DNA of 64,000 nt from Ariolimax columbianus (GCA_036924085.1 JAVGWX010000012.1:32918272-32982271); one strand, 5' to 3'; shown: positions 1 to 12,509, numbered from the stretch's first letter. Made by a program: numbers and translations. Notes: a model not told the origin generated them from the sequence alone.

Positions 1-1352
1 AGACTAGAGTAGACGTACCAACAGACTAGGGTATACTTACCAACAGACTAGGGTAGATATACCAACAGACTAGGGTAGACGTACCAACAGACTAGGGTAG
101 ACGTACCAACAGACTAGGGTAGACTAGCGAACAGACTAGGGTAGACGTGCTAACAGACTAGAGTAGACGTACCAACAGACTAGGGTAGACGTACCAACAG
201 ACTAGGGTAGACGTACCAACAGACTAGGGTAGATGTACCAACAGACTAGGGTAGACGTACCAACAGACTAGGGTAGACGTACCAACAGACTAGGGTAGAC
301 GTACCAACAGACTAGGGTAGACGTACCAACAGACTAGGGTAGATGTTCCAACAGACTAGGGTAGACGTACCAACAGACTAGGGTAGACGTACCAACAGAC
401 TAGGGTAGACGTACCAACAGACTAGGGTAGACGTACCAACAGACTAGGGTAGACTAGCGAACAGACTAGGGTAGACGTGCTAACAGACTAGAGTAGACGT
501 ACCAAGAGACTAGGGTAGACGTACCAACAGACTAGGGTAGATGTACCAACAGACTAGGGTAGACGTACCAACATACTAGGGTAGACGTACCAACAGACTA
601 GGGTAGACGTACCAACAGACTAGGGTAGACTAGGTAACAGACTAGGGTAGACTAGGTAACAGACTAGGGTAGTCGTGCGAACAGACTAGGGTAGACGTAC
701 AAACAGACTAGGGCAGACGTACCAATAGACTAGGGTAGACGTACCAACAGACTAGGGTAGACGTGCGAACAGACTAGGGTAGACGTACCAACAGACTAGG
801 GTAGACGTACCAACAGACTAGGGTAGACGTACCAACAGACTAGGGTAGACGTACCAACAGACTAGGGTAGATGTACCAACAGACTAGGGTAGACGTACCA
901 ACAGACTAGGGTAGACGTACCAACAGACTAGGGTAGACGTACCAACAGACTAGGGTAGACGTACCAACAGACTAGGGTAGACTAGCGAACAGACTAGGGT
1001 AGACGTGCTAACAGACTAGAGTAGACGTACCAAGAGACTAGGGTAGACGTACCAACAGACTAGGGTAGATGTACCAACAGACTAGGGTAGACGTACCAAC
1101 ATACTAGGGTAGACGTACCAACAGACTAGGGTAGACGTACCAACAGACTAGGGTAGACTAGGTAACAGACTAGGGTAGACTAGGTAACAGACTAGGGTAG
1201 TCGTGCGAACAGACTAGGGTAGACGTACAAACAGACTAGGGCAGACGTACCAATAGACTTGGGTAGACGTACCAACAGACTAGGGTAGACGTGCGAACAG
1301 ACTAGGGTAGACGTACCAACAGACTAGGGTAGACTAGCTAACAGACTAGGGT
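1..1352. repeat. 22-bp satellite array
   Basis: About 61 tandem copies of a 22-bp unit, consensus GTACCAACAGACTAGGGTAGAC, cut off by the window start. Variant units (ACTAGCGA, GTGCTA, TAGTCGTGCGA, GGGCAGAC) recur in the same order 528 bp apart (for example position 453 and again at 981), so a 24-unit block has been duplicated inside the array. No coding content. Confidence 0.97.
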
Positions 1353-1947
1353 ATACGAGTCAACGCACTACTTGTAATGTGCATGTTCTTTATCAATATT
1401 ACTAGTATATTCACTCTCCTCAAAGAACACTGACTTTAAGGGAACATTATTAAGTGAGATAAGAAGTCTACATCCAATACTATAAAAACCTTGATATATT
1501 GCACCAGCTGTATCCCCAAACGGTAAGCTAGGTGTAAAATTTGGAAGTACACTTACTGTGTCTCTGTATTGTAAAAAAATAAAAAATAAATAAAGATCAT
1601 TAGAGGTCAAGATGATCTATATGTCGCTTAGCCACCCACAAAACATTTTGGTAAGGTAGGTTAAAGTGCTGAGACCTTATTTTTATGTTCATTTTTTCCC
1701 TCTCAAACTTTAGCATTTTATAATTGGGATGCGTCCTTAACGTTGGAGCGCCCTTTATGTCGGTAAATAAGTTAATTAGTTATAAATGTTTAAACAAAAA
1801 ATTGTAATTCAAGTTTTAAAATCCATCAACATTTTCTATTGCCATTAAATGTGTAAAATACTATAATAGCCCTAGAAAATGTACATGCACTCGTATAGAA
1901 AACGTATATTTCCAATATTATATGCATTTAAAAAAATTGTTTGGCAT
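1353..1947. other. AT-rich DNA, nothing recognised
   Basis: AT-rich sequence with only short, low-quality reading frames and no repeat family seen elsewhere in the window. Confidence 0.5.
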
Positions 1948-2136
1948 TCGCCTTAGTTCTCTATTGTGCGTTGCACTATGTTATTATTTTGCGCCGGTCG
2001 GCTCTGTACATCCGACTTTGGCATGCATTTTATGTAAGGGCCTGCTTCCTCCAGGTAACGGACGGTGCTGTGCTTGGGGAGCGAACCTTCGGACTGTGAC
2101 CCATGCCACTTAACCACTAGCCCACGCCGTCCCCTT
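1948..2136 (-). mobile_element. tRNA-derived SINE, family B (copy 1)
   Basis: Read on the minus strand it begins AAGGGGACGGCGTGGGCTAG, continues with TGGTTAAGTGGCATGGGTCA (box A-like) and ends TGCAACGCACAATAGAGAAC. The box B region is mutated relative to the other copies. It shares the head, the core around CCAAAGTCGGATG and the 3' end with the copies at 24713-24922, 25047-25244 and 63284-63522. Confidence 0.85.
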
Positions 2137-2506
2137 ATATGCATATCAGTTAAAGTCTATGTTCTGAGTCACACAATCTTAAAATACCATTCTAACATAC
2201 GGTGAAAAGTGTGCATGGCAGGCTGAAGACCCCTGTCGAAGGCGTGAATGCCCAGAATTTTTGTCACGAATGAAAGTATTAAAACTTGTTTTCTCTGATG
2301 ATCAAAACAAAAATAAAAGAGGACAAACAAATGTAACGAAGAAGCTGATGGCTTTAAAAAAGACTCAATAACCTGCCGAGTGAGGAATAGCCTGTGGATT
2401 TGACAGACAGCTCTCGAATAGTGAGTGATCTACAAGCGTTTTTGTCTCACGCTTTATTCACATATCAGATAAATAAATGTGTAGTCTATAATACACATCT
2501 ACTTGG
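2137..2506. other. nothing recognised
   Basis: Unique-looking sequence between a SINE and a repeat D copy. Only short spurious frames. Confidence 0.4.
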
Positions 2507-2925
2507 GCTAACTTCTGGTCAGGCAAAACACACTGGTCAAACAATGTTAGCCAGGGTCAGGAGAAATATACTGGCCAAGACCCTTACCTGACGGGACGAT
2601 GAGGCTAACTTCTGGTCAGGCAAAACACACTGGTCAAACAATGTTAGCCAGGGTCAGGAGAAATATACTGGCCAAGACCCTCACTTCACCTCCTCGTTGG
2701 TCGTCCTGGTCGAGGACAACAGTTAGACTAACAAGGTGAGGTTCGATGTGATCCCCGTAGTAGTGAATGACACGCAGATGAAGCCAAGCATTGCACAACC
2801 GCCTGGAAGACCCTGGTCCACTTCATCAGCACGCTCAGGATGTCAGGACAGCTACTACATTCTGCCACAAGTTCCGTCCTTTTTAGGGCGCACAAAATGG
2901 TTACCAACCCATTGTAGACATTAGC
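2507..2925 (+). mobile_element. dispersed repeat D (copy 1)
   Basis: The copy opens with a direct duplication of about 95 bp (2508-2590 and 2603-2685) containing CTGGTCAGGCAAAACACACT and GTCAGGAGAAATATACTGG. It then runs into the family's conserved arm (GATCCCCGTAGTAGTGAATG, CAGATGAAGCCAAGCATTGC, TTCATCAGCACGCTCAGGAT) and ends near GGGCGCACAAAATGG. The same order occurs in six other places in the window. No protein can be read through the copies, so I infer a non-autonomous element. Its class is unknown. Confidence 0.8.
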
Positions 2926-3487
2926 AACCAGCCAACCATACATCTACTTGGATTATTTTGTCCACAGCAGTACATATACATTTACTGGGATTATACGTGT
3001 CTATATTAGTACATACACATTTACTTAGAATACTTTTTCTATTGTTTGACACATGTGATAGCAACATAAAATGTAGACAGATTTTTAAAATGTAAATGCA
3101 GTTGTTTTTTTTTTTAACACTGATAACGTGTGACACAAAACTGGAACTATAATTTCTCCATTTAAACCCTGGATTGTCCTCTTAAGTGGGAACGCCTCGT
3201 TGGTTGAGGACCGCTCCTCTAGAAGTAATCCCTCTAAAAGTCTACAGGACTAAAAGCCTTCGACATTTCGTTTACTTTCTCATATGAATAATAACAATTA
3301 TTTAGAAAAGTGAAGAATACGCCGAAGAAGAAAATAAAACAGAATTGAGAAGGCGATGTGGCTGATAAATTCGAAGATGAAGACAAAGAAGAGGAGAAAA
3401 AACCGAAAAAAAAGTAGTAGCTTTCTAGGATAGAAAAGAATGGCTCTAGAATTCATCTAATTTATTTCATAAAATCATTTTTATTTC
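2926..3487. other. AT-rich DNA, nothing recognised
   Basis: AT-rich with a purine-rich stretch at about 3300-3420. No gene or shared repeat seen. Confidence 0.4.
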
Positions 3488-3512
3488 GGGGGGGGGGGGG
3501 GGGGGGGGGGGG
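3488..3512. repeat. poly-G tract (25 G)
   Basis: Uninterrupted run of 25 G residues. Its exact length may be unreliable in the assembly. Confidence 0.9.
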
Positions 3513-3974
3513 CCGCTCCACCTGCAAGTAGTATTAGCTTGCACGTCCCGTCTGGAAGGCAATCGGAGAGCTTTTATAGCAGCTGTCCTTATTAAAGGGG
3601 AAAACTACCAAAGAGGAGATGAACACATGGCAACAAAGGTGCTATGAACATGACAGTGGTGGAAGCGGGGGGAGTCAAAGATCCAGAACCTTACAGAGTG
3701 GCTTTAATGAGACCGACGTTCTGAAAAGAGTATGGCACATGATGATAATTTGTTTGACTTAAGTTTCACGGTTTGTAGTCTGTGTCATTTCCGTTCGTCC
3801 AGTCATTGATAAAAACACATTTAGGCCGTAATGTCGTGCAAAGTCTATTATTTTCTTGAGTAAAACTTTTTCTCTAAAATTGAGTTTGCATTTCTGCCTT
3901 TATCTATATTGAGTTTTTCTGCAGCTGTGCTTAAAAAACAAGAAAAATGGGCAAAGAAATTTGTGCACGCTAGC
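3513..3974. other. nothing recognised
   Basis: Mixed-composition sequence with no convincing reading frame or repeat. Confidence 0.35.
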
Positions 3975-4262
3975 TAGTTCTCTCTCTCTCACTCTCTTTG
4001 TCTGTCTGTCTGTGTGTTTGCCTGCCTGTGTGTCTGCGTTTCTGTCTGTGTATACCTGCCTGCCTGTGTTTATGTCTGTCTGTGTGTTGTGTATAAATGT
4101 ATGTATCGTTTTGTTTTCTCTCTCTCTCTCTCTCTCTGTTTGTCTGTCTGTGTGTGCCTGCCTGCGTGTCTGTCTGTGTCAACCTGCGTGTCTGTCTGTG
4201 TCAACCTGCCTGCCTGCGTGTCTGTCTGTGTCAACCTGCCTACCTACGTGTCTGTCTGTCAT
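3975..4262. repeat. TCTG/CCTG/TC microsatellite
   Basis: Imperfect (TCTG)n, (CCTG)n and (TC)n blocks, with a TCAACCTGCCTGCCTGCGTG sub-repeat near 4180-4250. All frames here stay open because of the repeat, so the apparent proteins are artefacts. Confidence 0.9.
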
Positions 4263-4764
4263 TAGGTCACCATTACTTTTCGGAGAAGCGATCTGATCGA
4301 GGAAAACCCGTGTCTCCCAAACTGAATATGGTGGGAGCAACATTGCCTCATATTTACACAGACACACACACAGAGGCACGTTGGGGATCTCTTCTGAAAT
4401 CTCTAAAGACTGAAGAGACTACCATGGCGGATAGAGTAGAAATAGAGGAAGAGTATGCAAGGTATCCCCCCCCCCCCCCCACCACTTTTCCCCATTAAAC
4501 ACCCAGTTAACAATAAGCATATATTTAAAAAACTAGTTTTCGGTAACATTTGTATTTATACTAGGACATGTTTTGTTTTGTTCTTGTGGGACTTCGAGGT
4601 CTTTATAGGCAAACCAACAACAAACTTCGGCCCAAAAGGTCCTAATACTAAAACGCGAGGACAGGTCACGAGATTATGAGTCGGTGGAATTCAACATATG
4701 TTAAAACAGTAAATATTTATTTTTAAGTACGTTTTTTTCGGTAAAAAAATGTGAATGCCCGTCC

Positions 4765-4950
4765 AGAGCTCGTCAACATTTGATAGATGAACAGCTTGCA
4801 CTAGTAGAGGCTGTGTACACAATTTCAGCTCTCTAGGTTATGGGGAAGTTGGTAAAAATAGGAGAAATAGGAGTTCGGGCGTACAATGGTCTTGTCAAGT
4901 TAAATATAATCTTTTAAATAGCTACCCATTACGGAATGTGTGCCGACGTC
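4765..4950 (+). repeat. dispersed repeat H (copy 1)
   Basis: Shares CACTAGTAGAGGCTGTGTAC, ATGAGAAATAG-like and GGTCTTGTCAAGTTAAATA segments, in the same order and orientation, with 54595-54775. The two copies are diverged. Type unknown. Confidence 0.65.
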
Positions 4951-4984
4951 GAGGACATGAATGGATGAGATGATACCAAATACT

Positions 4985-5070
4985 TAACATCTGAAACATC
5001 ACCAGGACTAGATGGGATCACCACTTAAGTTCTTCAGGCAGAAGTGCAAATACTGGACGACATCTATTCA
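4985..5070 (+). pseudogene. tiny LINE reverse-transcriptase remnant
   Basis: The translation contains SPGLDGI followed, after a stop and frame change, by LQAEVQILDDI. This resembles the reverse-transcriptase segment of RTE/CR1-type LINEs (consensus like PGLDGI...EVLKAG...LLD). It is very short, so the call is tentative. Confidence 0.4.
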
Positions 5071-5309
5071 ACAAATAACCCCTCTGCGTGAACAGGGTGC
5101 ATGTTTACATTTTGTTTAACATCCGATATTAAACAAATATTTGGTTTTTTTTTATTATTTTGTACGGGACTTTTTTTAAATGGGAGAAAATGTTGACAGG
5201 AATTTTAACTATGTCACTACCTTCATTTGTGTTTTTCGTTCCTTGATACAGTTATCTGATGATGAGATAACTGCAACAGACTTGTAAATTGTTTGAGTAT
5301 GCGTCGTCG

Positions 5310-5515
5310 TGTACAAGTTTTTCTTCCTGTCTCTTCATCACTCCAGTCGGAGTATAGGGTCGCCACTACAGTTGCCTCCTTAGAAAGCCTGTACAAACCC
5401 ACCTTGATTGATTTTACTGTGGTTGTTTATGTAGCACTTTGTTTACATGATGAAGTAGCTAAACCCATTCACAACTCTATTTAGTTGCCTTTAACGAAAC
5501 GTATTGAGGTGAAGT
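5310..5515 (+). repeat. dispersed repeat F (copy)
   Basis: Contains GGGTCGCCACTACAGTTGC and ACATGATGAAGTAGCTAAAC followed by CTATTTAGTTGCCTTTAACG. The same pair of modules (GTCACCACTACAGCT-like, then GAGGTTGCTAGTCC...TTTAGTCGCCT) is seen at 7690-7850, 9920-9990, 34500-34750 and 58900-59390. Type unknown. Confidence 0.55.
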
Positions 5516-5517
5516 GG

Positions 5518-5519
<2 letters not shown>

Positions 5520-5571
<52 letters not shown>
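5520..5571. repeat. (TA)n microsatellite
   Basis: About 26 TA dinucleotides. A shorter TA tract lies at 5680-5696. Confidence 0.95.
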
Positions 5572-5575
<4 letters not shown>

Positions 5576-6117
5576 GAGAGATTAGGGATAAAAAGTAGTG
5601 CAGTAAATCCTTACTAAAAATAGCGCTAGCAAAATTAATTATGCCATCATCTTCTACGATGGACGGCGGACTTTGCCTTTATATATATATATATATCCCA
5701 TCGATCGATAAATCTCCCAACTAATTTCCTCCAGCGACAAGATAAATGACAACCGTAAGATCACATTTAACATTTCCCTACAATTATTTGATTAAATAAA
5801 ACTGTCGTTCAGTATTGAAAATGGCAAAGGCACTTGAAAAAAAGTTGAATGCGTTTGAAAAAAAAGTGCATTAGATGACTGGGCATTACCTGGAAATAAT
5901 TTCTGACTAATGAGCAAATACAACTATAGTCCAACCAAAATTATGTTTCTGTTGTCATCAGGGGAAACCCCTTGGCGGTATACCAGGTTCGTTCTTGTGA
6001 AGAAAAATAATATGCTCTCATTTCACACGATTAAATGAAAATCACGTGCAGGCAGAAAGAAGCGAGGAAGACCCAAAGAGGCTCTTTGCAGATCAATCTC
6101 CAGGGAGGGGTGGGAGG

Positions 6118-7012
6118 ATTTCTTGGGGTTATGGAACATATAAGAACTACAGAGAGTGGCGATGGACAGATCGCCTTGTGGCTATGGAACATGTAAGAAC
6201 TACAGACAGTGGCGGTGGACAGATCGCCTTGTGGCTATGGAACATGTAAGAACTACAGAGAGTGGCGGTGGACAGATCGCCTTGTGGCTATGGAACATGT
6301 AAGAACTACAGAGAGTGGCGGTGAACAGATCGCCTTGTGGCTATGGAACATGTAAGAACTACAGAGACTGGCGGTGGACAGATCGCCTTGGGGCTATGGA
6401 ACATGTAAGAACTACAGAGAGTGGAGGTGAACAGATCGCCTTGTGGCTATGGAACATGTAAGAACTACAGAGACTGGCGGTGAACAGATCGCCTTGGGGC
6501 TATGGAACATGTAAGAACTACAGAGAGTAGCGGTGAACAGATCGCCTTGTGGCTATGGAACATGTAAGAACTACAGAGACTGGCGGTGGACAGATCGCCT
6601 TGGGGCTATGGGACATGTAAGAACTACAGAGACTGGCGGTGGACAGATCGCCTTGGGGCTATGGAACATATAAGAACTACAGAGAGTGGCGATAGACAGA
6701 TCGCCTTGGGTCCTATGGAACATATAAGAACTACAGAGAGTGGCGATGGACAGATCGCCTTGTGGCTATGGAACATGTAAGAACTACAGAGACTGGCGGT
6801 GGACAGATCGCCTTGTGGCTATGGAACATGTAAGAACTACAGACAGTGGCGATGGACAGATCGCCTTGGGTACTATGGAACATATAAGAACTACAGAGAG
6901 TGGCGATGGACAGATCGCCTCGTGGCTATGGAACATATAAGAACTACAAAGACTGGCGGTGGACAGATCGCCTTGTGGCTATGGAACATGTAAGAACTAC
7001 AGACAGTGGCGG
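6118..7012. repeat. 53-bp minisatellite
   Basis: About 17 copies of a 53-bp unit. Landmarks are AAGAACTACAGAGAGTGGCG and GGACAGATCGCCTTGTGGCT followed by ATGGAACATGT. The unit is not a multiple of three, so the short frames over it (reading CGYGTCKNYRDWRWT) are by-products. Confidence 0.95.
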
Positions 7013-7120
7013 TGAGAATAAAACAGAAGAATATTTCCATTTCGAATAACGCCGCGTGGTCATTTTCACGCACCTTCGATCACGTCGCACAAGCTACCAA
7101 CAGCTCTTTTCTGACTGAGC

Positions 7121-7226
7121 ATTTTATATATATATATATATATATATACCGACAGTTTCAGTAATGTAAGGTACTGAGCACAGATAGGGACGCCCAAGTA
7201 TAATGAAAGTGGCTCTATGAGACATG

Positions 7227-7268
<42 letters not shown>

Positions 7269-7275
7269 ATATATT

Positions 7276-7343
<68 letters not shown>

Positions 7344-7345
7344 AC
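7121..7345. repeat. (TA)n / (CA)n microsatellites
   Basis: TA tracts at about 7124-7148, 7226-7274 and 7289-7340, with a CA tract between the last two. Confidence 0.95.
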
Positions 7346-7689
7346 ATATACATTTTTATATGTGTGTGCGTTTGTATGTGTGTATATGGACTGAGTTAGA
7401 AAATTATTGTCATTTTTATGTATTCAACTTACAACAGTTATCAATTTCACATGCCTTTATTTTTTTAGCCTGATAATTGCAATATCATATATTGGCCCCC
7501 CCAAAATCTATCATGTTTGAGTCTGTTATTAATGTATCGTGCACTATAAACTAACCGGTATTGCAAAATAAATGTGCTGGAAAGTGTTAAACACATACGA
7601 TAAACACACGATTCGTTCACACACAAAGACATGTTTATTAACAAATACGTGAAAATACCTAGAAACGATTTTTTTAAAATAACACTGAA

Positions 7690-7850
7690 CCCTTTCGCTC
7701 CAAGTGAAGCATAGCGTCACCACTACAGCTATCCACTGTACAGGAAGCACGTATCTGATCACCCGCAGTGGTGCTTTCATTAGTAATGGTATTATGTGAT
7801 TATTTAGCCTTTTTCGATACGGTTGGGGGAAACTACTCTTTTAAACCTGG
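7690..7850 (+). repeat. dispersed repeat F (copy)
   Basis: Contains CCTTTCGCTCCAAGTGAAGC, AGCGTCACCACTACAGCTAT and GTGATTATTTAGCCTTTTTC, in the order seen in the other F copies. Degraded. Confidence 0.45.
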
Positions 7851-9284
7851 CTGCAGCTCAATTAATTATTTCAGGTGTGATCAATTGACATTTGATAGGA
7901 ACATTGGTATTTTAAAAATTCGATATGCTTAACAAAGGAGGAACACTGGGCACTCTCTATTATGTAAGAACATGTAGTGTGTCAGGCATCTCGCCCACAC
8001 CCAGAACAAACCGATCTACTACGTCACGAGCACACGTGTTAAACGAGAATGAATTTCATGTGTTCACACATATACATTGAATATGTCAACAACAGTTCAG
8101 ACAAAAATTCACAAGTAAACAAAATATTTAGTAACTACAAACACATTTCAGTATGCGTAGATTAGGAGTAAAGTTAGTATCGCGTTTTAAAGCGGATTCG
8201 CGTTGTAAAGTTATAACGTTAAACGGGGGGCTAAGTTTTATATATATTCAAATTAGCGTATATTATACGCGGCACTATCTAACAAATAATACCGTATTTG
8301 CTGGAATAAACAGCTTAAGATGTTTACGAGCGACTGTACTTATAATCCCATGTTCGGTGCACGGAGGCCGAGAATGGTCCCTCGAGCAACAACAACACAA
8401 CTGGTATGCCAAACACTGAAGTTCCACTCGATACCGAACAGGTAAAGCTGTATATGGTAGCAGCCCTTAATCGCTACTGATAAACATACTGACTATGTAG
8501 GCCGGTGGTCACAGTTCCCTCCGGCCTTTGTTTTGACACTAGCGCGTGCACCGATAGCTACGACCAATTATTACAAGGCAGATTGCTTGGAGAAAAATGG
8601 TGTGTGAAAAACTAATATCCACTTTTTTAGTAGGCCCTTTCTTGATCCTATTAATAAAATCACCAAAATCGTGTAACGTTCTCGCCTACAACAGGCGTCT
8701 GTGTGTGTGTGTGTGTGCACCAATAGCACAACGGCCAGGTCACCACCACCACGTGATTACATCAAACGAGCGGAGGGTGATCATGATTGGCCTCTCGCAA
8801 TAAGTGACAGGCCGGGTCGTCCACCTCTAAGGCAGGTCTCTTTACGACGAGACTGCGTCCGAGCATTTGTAGGGGGTGATTGCGTGATTGCAACGGCAAA
8901 ACTTTAACATTATGATGATGTTAGTCTTAACTAATTTAGATGCCTCTTACGACATCTTGGAAGGCTGGTCATATCTCTCCCCCCCCCCCCCCCACAAAAA
9001 AATCACTGTACCACTCGGGGGAGTAATATCGTGCTACTGTTATGCAAAGCACGAGATCCTAATTTATGATCGCCAGACCTACGTGTACAGCCCACGCCGT
9101 CTAGGTTCGTCTCACCAATCGTGTACATGTACACAAAACACAATGAGGTACACATTTCTACTTGAAGGATCGCTCGATAATGTGACACTTGAGCTTGATG
9201 AATAGAGAGAAGGTTTCTGGTTATATCCGGTTCTATTGCTGTTACGGATTACCGAGGATTACCTCTGTCCATTATGTTAACGTG
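7851..9284. other. nothing recognised beyond simple repeats
   Basis: Holds a GT run at 8700-8718 and a C run at about 8978-8993. An 88-codon frame (8153-8419) and a 105-codon frame (8888-9205) show no motif I recognise, and I do not call them genes. Confidence 0.4.
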
Positions 9285-9740
9285 CATCATGCGTTACTCC
9301 CAGTGATCTCGAGGTAAGGGTGCTGGAGGTCGCGGGTTCAAATCATGGTGGAGACCGGGATTTTTTTCACGTGGATCATCCGGTAAAAATGTTCTGTTCC
9401 CTGAGTAGTGAGATCATACACCCGAGTGCAGTGCTGCGCACGTTAAAAATCGGTTGGCAGTTATAAATACAAAAGAGTAAGGCAATGTCGTTGCTCTTGC
9501 AAAATTCAAGTTAAAAATCTACTAAAATTATTCTAGGGATTCTCACCCCAAAGAGAATATGTCGGAAAAGGGGGACTGTGTGGCTATAACATCAGATCTT
9601 GGCTATGTGGTTAGAGTAGCGGCATACACGGCGTCTAACAGGCTGCGGGTCTACCTTGCCCTAATTTACACTTTCCCCACCACCATTCCCAAAATTAGGC
9701 AATCGTATATTCCAGGATCTACAGATACTGGAATTGACCT
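9285..9740 (+). mobile_element. tRNA-derived SINE, family A (copy 1)
   Basis: The head carries a box B-like GCGGGTTCAAATCATGGTGG and the family marker TTTTTCACGTGGATCATCCG. Then come TGAGTAGTGAGATCATACAC, the body segment AATTCAAGTTAAAAATCTAC and a 3' part (GGGACTGTGTGGCTATAACA, CTGCGGGTCTACCTTGCCCT). The minus-strand copy at 26750-27195 matches over the whole length; 29225-29490 matches the first part. A Pol III promoter is inferred from the tRNA-like boxes. Confidence 0.8.
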
Positions 9741-10544
9741 GACAAGTTACCAGCGGATTTTGGCCTGCCAAAAAAATAAGAAACAAAGTTGATCCCACCT
9801 CACCACGACGTCTAACGAACCACGATAGGGTTGGTCTAACCCTGCATTTGGTTTACCCTTATCAGCTTTTATGGAATCCTGATTGCATTGTTTGAGTGTG
9901 GTTTCTGTAGAAAGGTTTCTACATGGTGAGGTTGCTAGTTCCATGACCAACTTTACCTAGCCGCCTGTCTCGACCTTCCTGAAAGGAAACAATTGCGCCG
10001 AAAAGAGTCAGTTGAAGGACGACCAGCAGCGTCTACTGCGTGAATAAATCTTACAGCCCAGACCGGGTCTCAACAGATGGCAGAAACAATTAGGCGATGA
10101 GTACTTTGCTACTACCACGAAGAACCGCACTTGGTTTTTGAAGTCTCGAACACAAATTTGATCCATTAATGCGTGTCACTAATTAGATGACGAGGCATTT
10201 GACTACATTGAGAGAGTCAACGCTGAAATGACATGTAAAACGTCAGTATAATTGAGATTTGACACTGGCACAAAAGCCCTATGTTGTTGCTTCCTCACTC
10301 TAGGCAAGTTTATTTTTCTAGTAGCAGGTTCGCAGTCGTTAATATCATTATCAACATCGTATTCACTTTCAATCCGTCTGGTTGCTCTTGAAACATAGTG
10401 TAGCAACATATGCTTTCCATCTGGTCTTATTCTGTGCCGCCTTCTTGAGTTTGGGCAACACGACCTTTATTGAACCGACTTCCTCCTTGACCGTTGGTGG
10501 CTAGGTGTTTCTTGTATTCTTTCCATCCCCACTGGTGAGAAGAG
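9741..10544. other. mostly unrecognised; repeat F piece
   Basis: A repeat F segment lies at 9920-9990 (GGTGAGGTTGCTAGTTCCAT ... CTAGCCGCCT). The rest has only short frames with no recognised motif. Confidence 0.4.
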
Positions 10545-11180
10545 ACTGACGTCTGGTCAGACAAAATATACTGATCAGACATCTGCACTCTTCCCCTTCT
10601 CTCTCTTCTCACCTCACTCTGTTTCATTTGACTCTGTCCTACAGTCACACTCTGTTTTATTTGACTCTGTCCTACAGTCACACTCTTGCACAACTTTCAC
10701 ACGCGCCCTCAGGGTGAGGCCCTTCCATTGCACTTTGGTTGGACTGGCTTCTGAGAAGGTATATTCAGACGCACACATACATCCAAGCACTGGTGTATGC
10801 GTCTTAATATCACCCAATTGACTACGGTCTAGGGTGGAATAGGCGCGCCTCCACCAGTAGAAACTAGTGAGGGAAACACGTAAAATAAAAATAAAAATTT
10901 TAAAGTTAGTCAAGGTCAGGAAAAATATACTGGCCAAATCACTACCTCGACGTCATCGTAGTTCTCTCTTAAAACGGGCTGTTTTTATGGCTAATGATGT
11001 GGAGGGTCGACGTGATTCCCGTAGTAGTGAGCGACATGCAGACAAAGCCAAGCATAGAGCCCAGGTCCCCATTCATCAGCACGCTCTGGGTGTGAGGAAA
11101 GCTACTACAACCCGGCACTAAACGTCATTTTCAGGGCGCACAAAAGAGTAAACTTACTCATTGTGGGCATTCAACAACAA
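10545..11180 (+). mobile_element. dispersed repeat D (copy 2, interrupted)
   Basis: The D opening (GACGTCTGGTCAGACAAAAT, ATACTGATCAGACATC) starts near 10547. The D continuation (GTCAGGAAAAATATACTGGC and the arm with GATTCCCGTAGTAGTGAGCG) resumes at about 10910 and runs to the TTGTGGGCATTCAACAACAA end. In between is about 300 bp of other sequence, including a 36-bp tandem duplication near 10617-10690 (TTTGACTCTGTCCTACAGTC). This looks like a D copy opened by an insertion. Confidence 0.75.
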
Positions 11181-11184
11181 CAAC

Positions 11185-11855
11185 AGCAATCCTAATGTTA
11201 GCCTTTACACCCGCAATAACAGCGTAAAAGATGACACGTGATATTATATTTTTAGATGGAGTATATTTCAAAACTGAAAAACATCGAAATTGTACGGCTG
11301 CTGGACTCTTTCCAGGTCTCGTATATTAGTCGTGGAGGTAGCAAGCCTACCTGAGCTTCTGTGATACCTTAAGCTCAACCAACACTCAGCGATACACACA
11401 GTTGAGCGTATAATCCCCCATAGTAGTCTGGAAAAAGCCAGTACTTTGCAAGTTGCTGTCTAGGGAGGGAAACAAATCCCCAGCATTATTGTCTAGTCTC
11501 AAAGGACAAATCGCCCAGGGAAGCTGGTTAACTTTGTTTACAATGGGGATCGGCGTGGCGAAGTTGTTTGTGACACGGCCCACAAGTCATGGTTGGGTTC
11601 GAATTACTGAAGCAGGCTAGTCGTGCTCCGCGGGGAGTAAACACATGCAAATATGAATGTTTAAATGGGACAATAGGTCTACCACACAGGGCAGCATCCG
11701 CTGTATGATTGGCTACGGAAGATGGAAGGTTCAAGGCTTGCAAGATGACAATGTTGGATGGGACCGCTGAGGCTGTGGTGCGTGTGCGTTGGGGGACATA
11801 ACATTTGGCGAAGAATGGACGAAGTTACCGGAGAATTTCCTGGAAACTTTCCGTG
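11185..11855. other. nothing recognised
   Basis: Contains a weak tRNA-like/SINE-like scrap near 11570-11615 (GTGACACGGCCCACAAGTCA ... GGGTTCGAATTA). No gene. Confidence 0.35.
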
Positions 11856-12190
11856 TGATTGTCCCACTTGACAGAGCGAGTGTCCGTGTGACCCCACTTG
11901 ACAGTGCGAGTGTCTAAATGGCCGCACTTGACAGTGCGAGTGTCTAGGTGGCGCCACTTGACAGAGCGAGTGTCCAGGTCGTCCCACTCGAGAGAGCGAA
12001 TTGTCTAAGTCGTCCAACTTGACACAGCGAGTGTCCAAATCGTCCCACTCGACAGAGCGAGTGTCCAAGTCGTCTCACTCGACAGAGCGAGTGTTCAGGT
12101 CGTCCAACTTGACAGAGCGAGTGTCCAAGTCGTCTCACTCGACAGAGCGAGTGTTCGGGTCGTCCAACTTGACAGAGCGAGTGTCCAAGT
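11856..12190. repeat. 30-bp minisatellite
   Basis: About 11 copies of a 30-bp unit, consensus GTCGTCCCACTCGACAGAGC followed by GAGTGTCCAA. Because 30 is divisible by three, both strands stay open (84 to 129 codons). These are not genes. Confidence 0.95.
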
Positions 12191-12480
12191 CCCACCACGA
12201 CCTGCTTAATTCGCCGTTCGACCCACCACGACCTGCTTAATTCGCCGTTTGACCCACCATGACCTGCTTAATTCGCCGTTTGACCCACCACGACCTGCTT
12301 AATTCGCCGTTTGACCCACCATGACCTACTTAATTCGCCGTTTGACCCACCACGACCTGCTTAATTCGCCGTTTGACCCACTACGACCTACTTAATTTGC
12401 CGTTTGACCCACCAAGACCCGATTAATTCGCAATTTGACCCACCAAGACTTGCTTAATTCGCCGTTCGACCCACCACAAC
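12191..12480. repeat. 31-bp minisatellite
   Basis: About nine copies of a 31-bp unit containing CACGACCTGCTTAATTCGCC then GTTTGACCCAC. It aligns loosely with the 31-bp unit at 12930-13250 (CGACC..C.AATTCG..GTT), which suggests common descent. Confidence 0.95.
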
Positions 12481-12509
12481 CTGCTTAACAGCGAACATCC
12501 GATTCATTT

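Noticed and set aside
3488..3512. Poly-G tract as a functional quadruplex element
   Set aside because: Several G/C homopolymers occur in this window in unrelated places; length is probably assembly-sensitive and no context supports a role.
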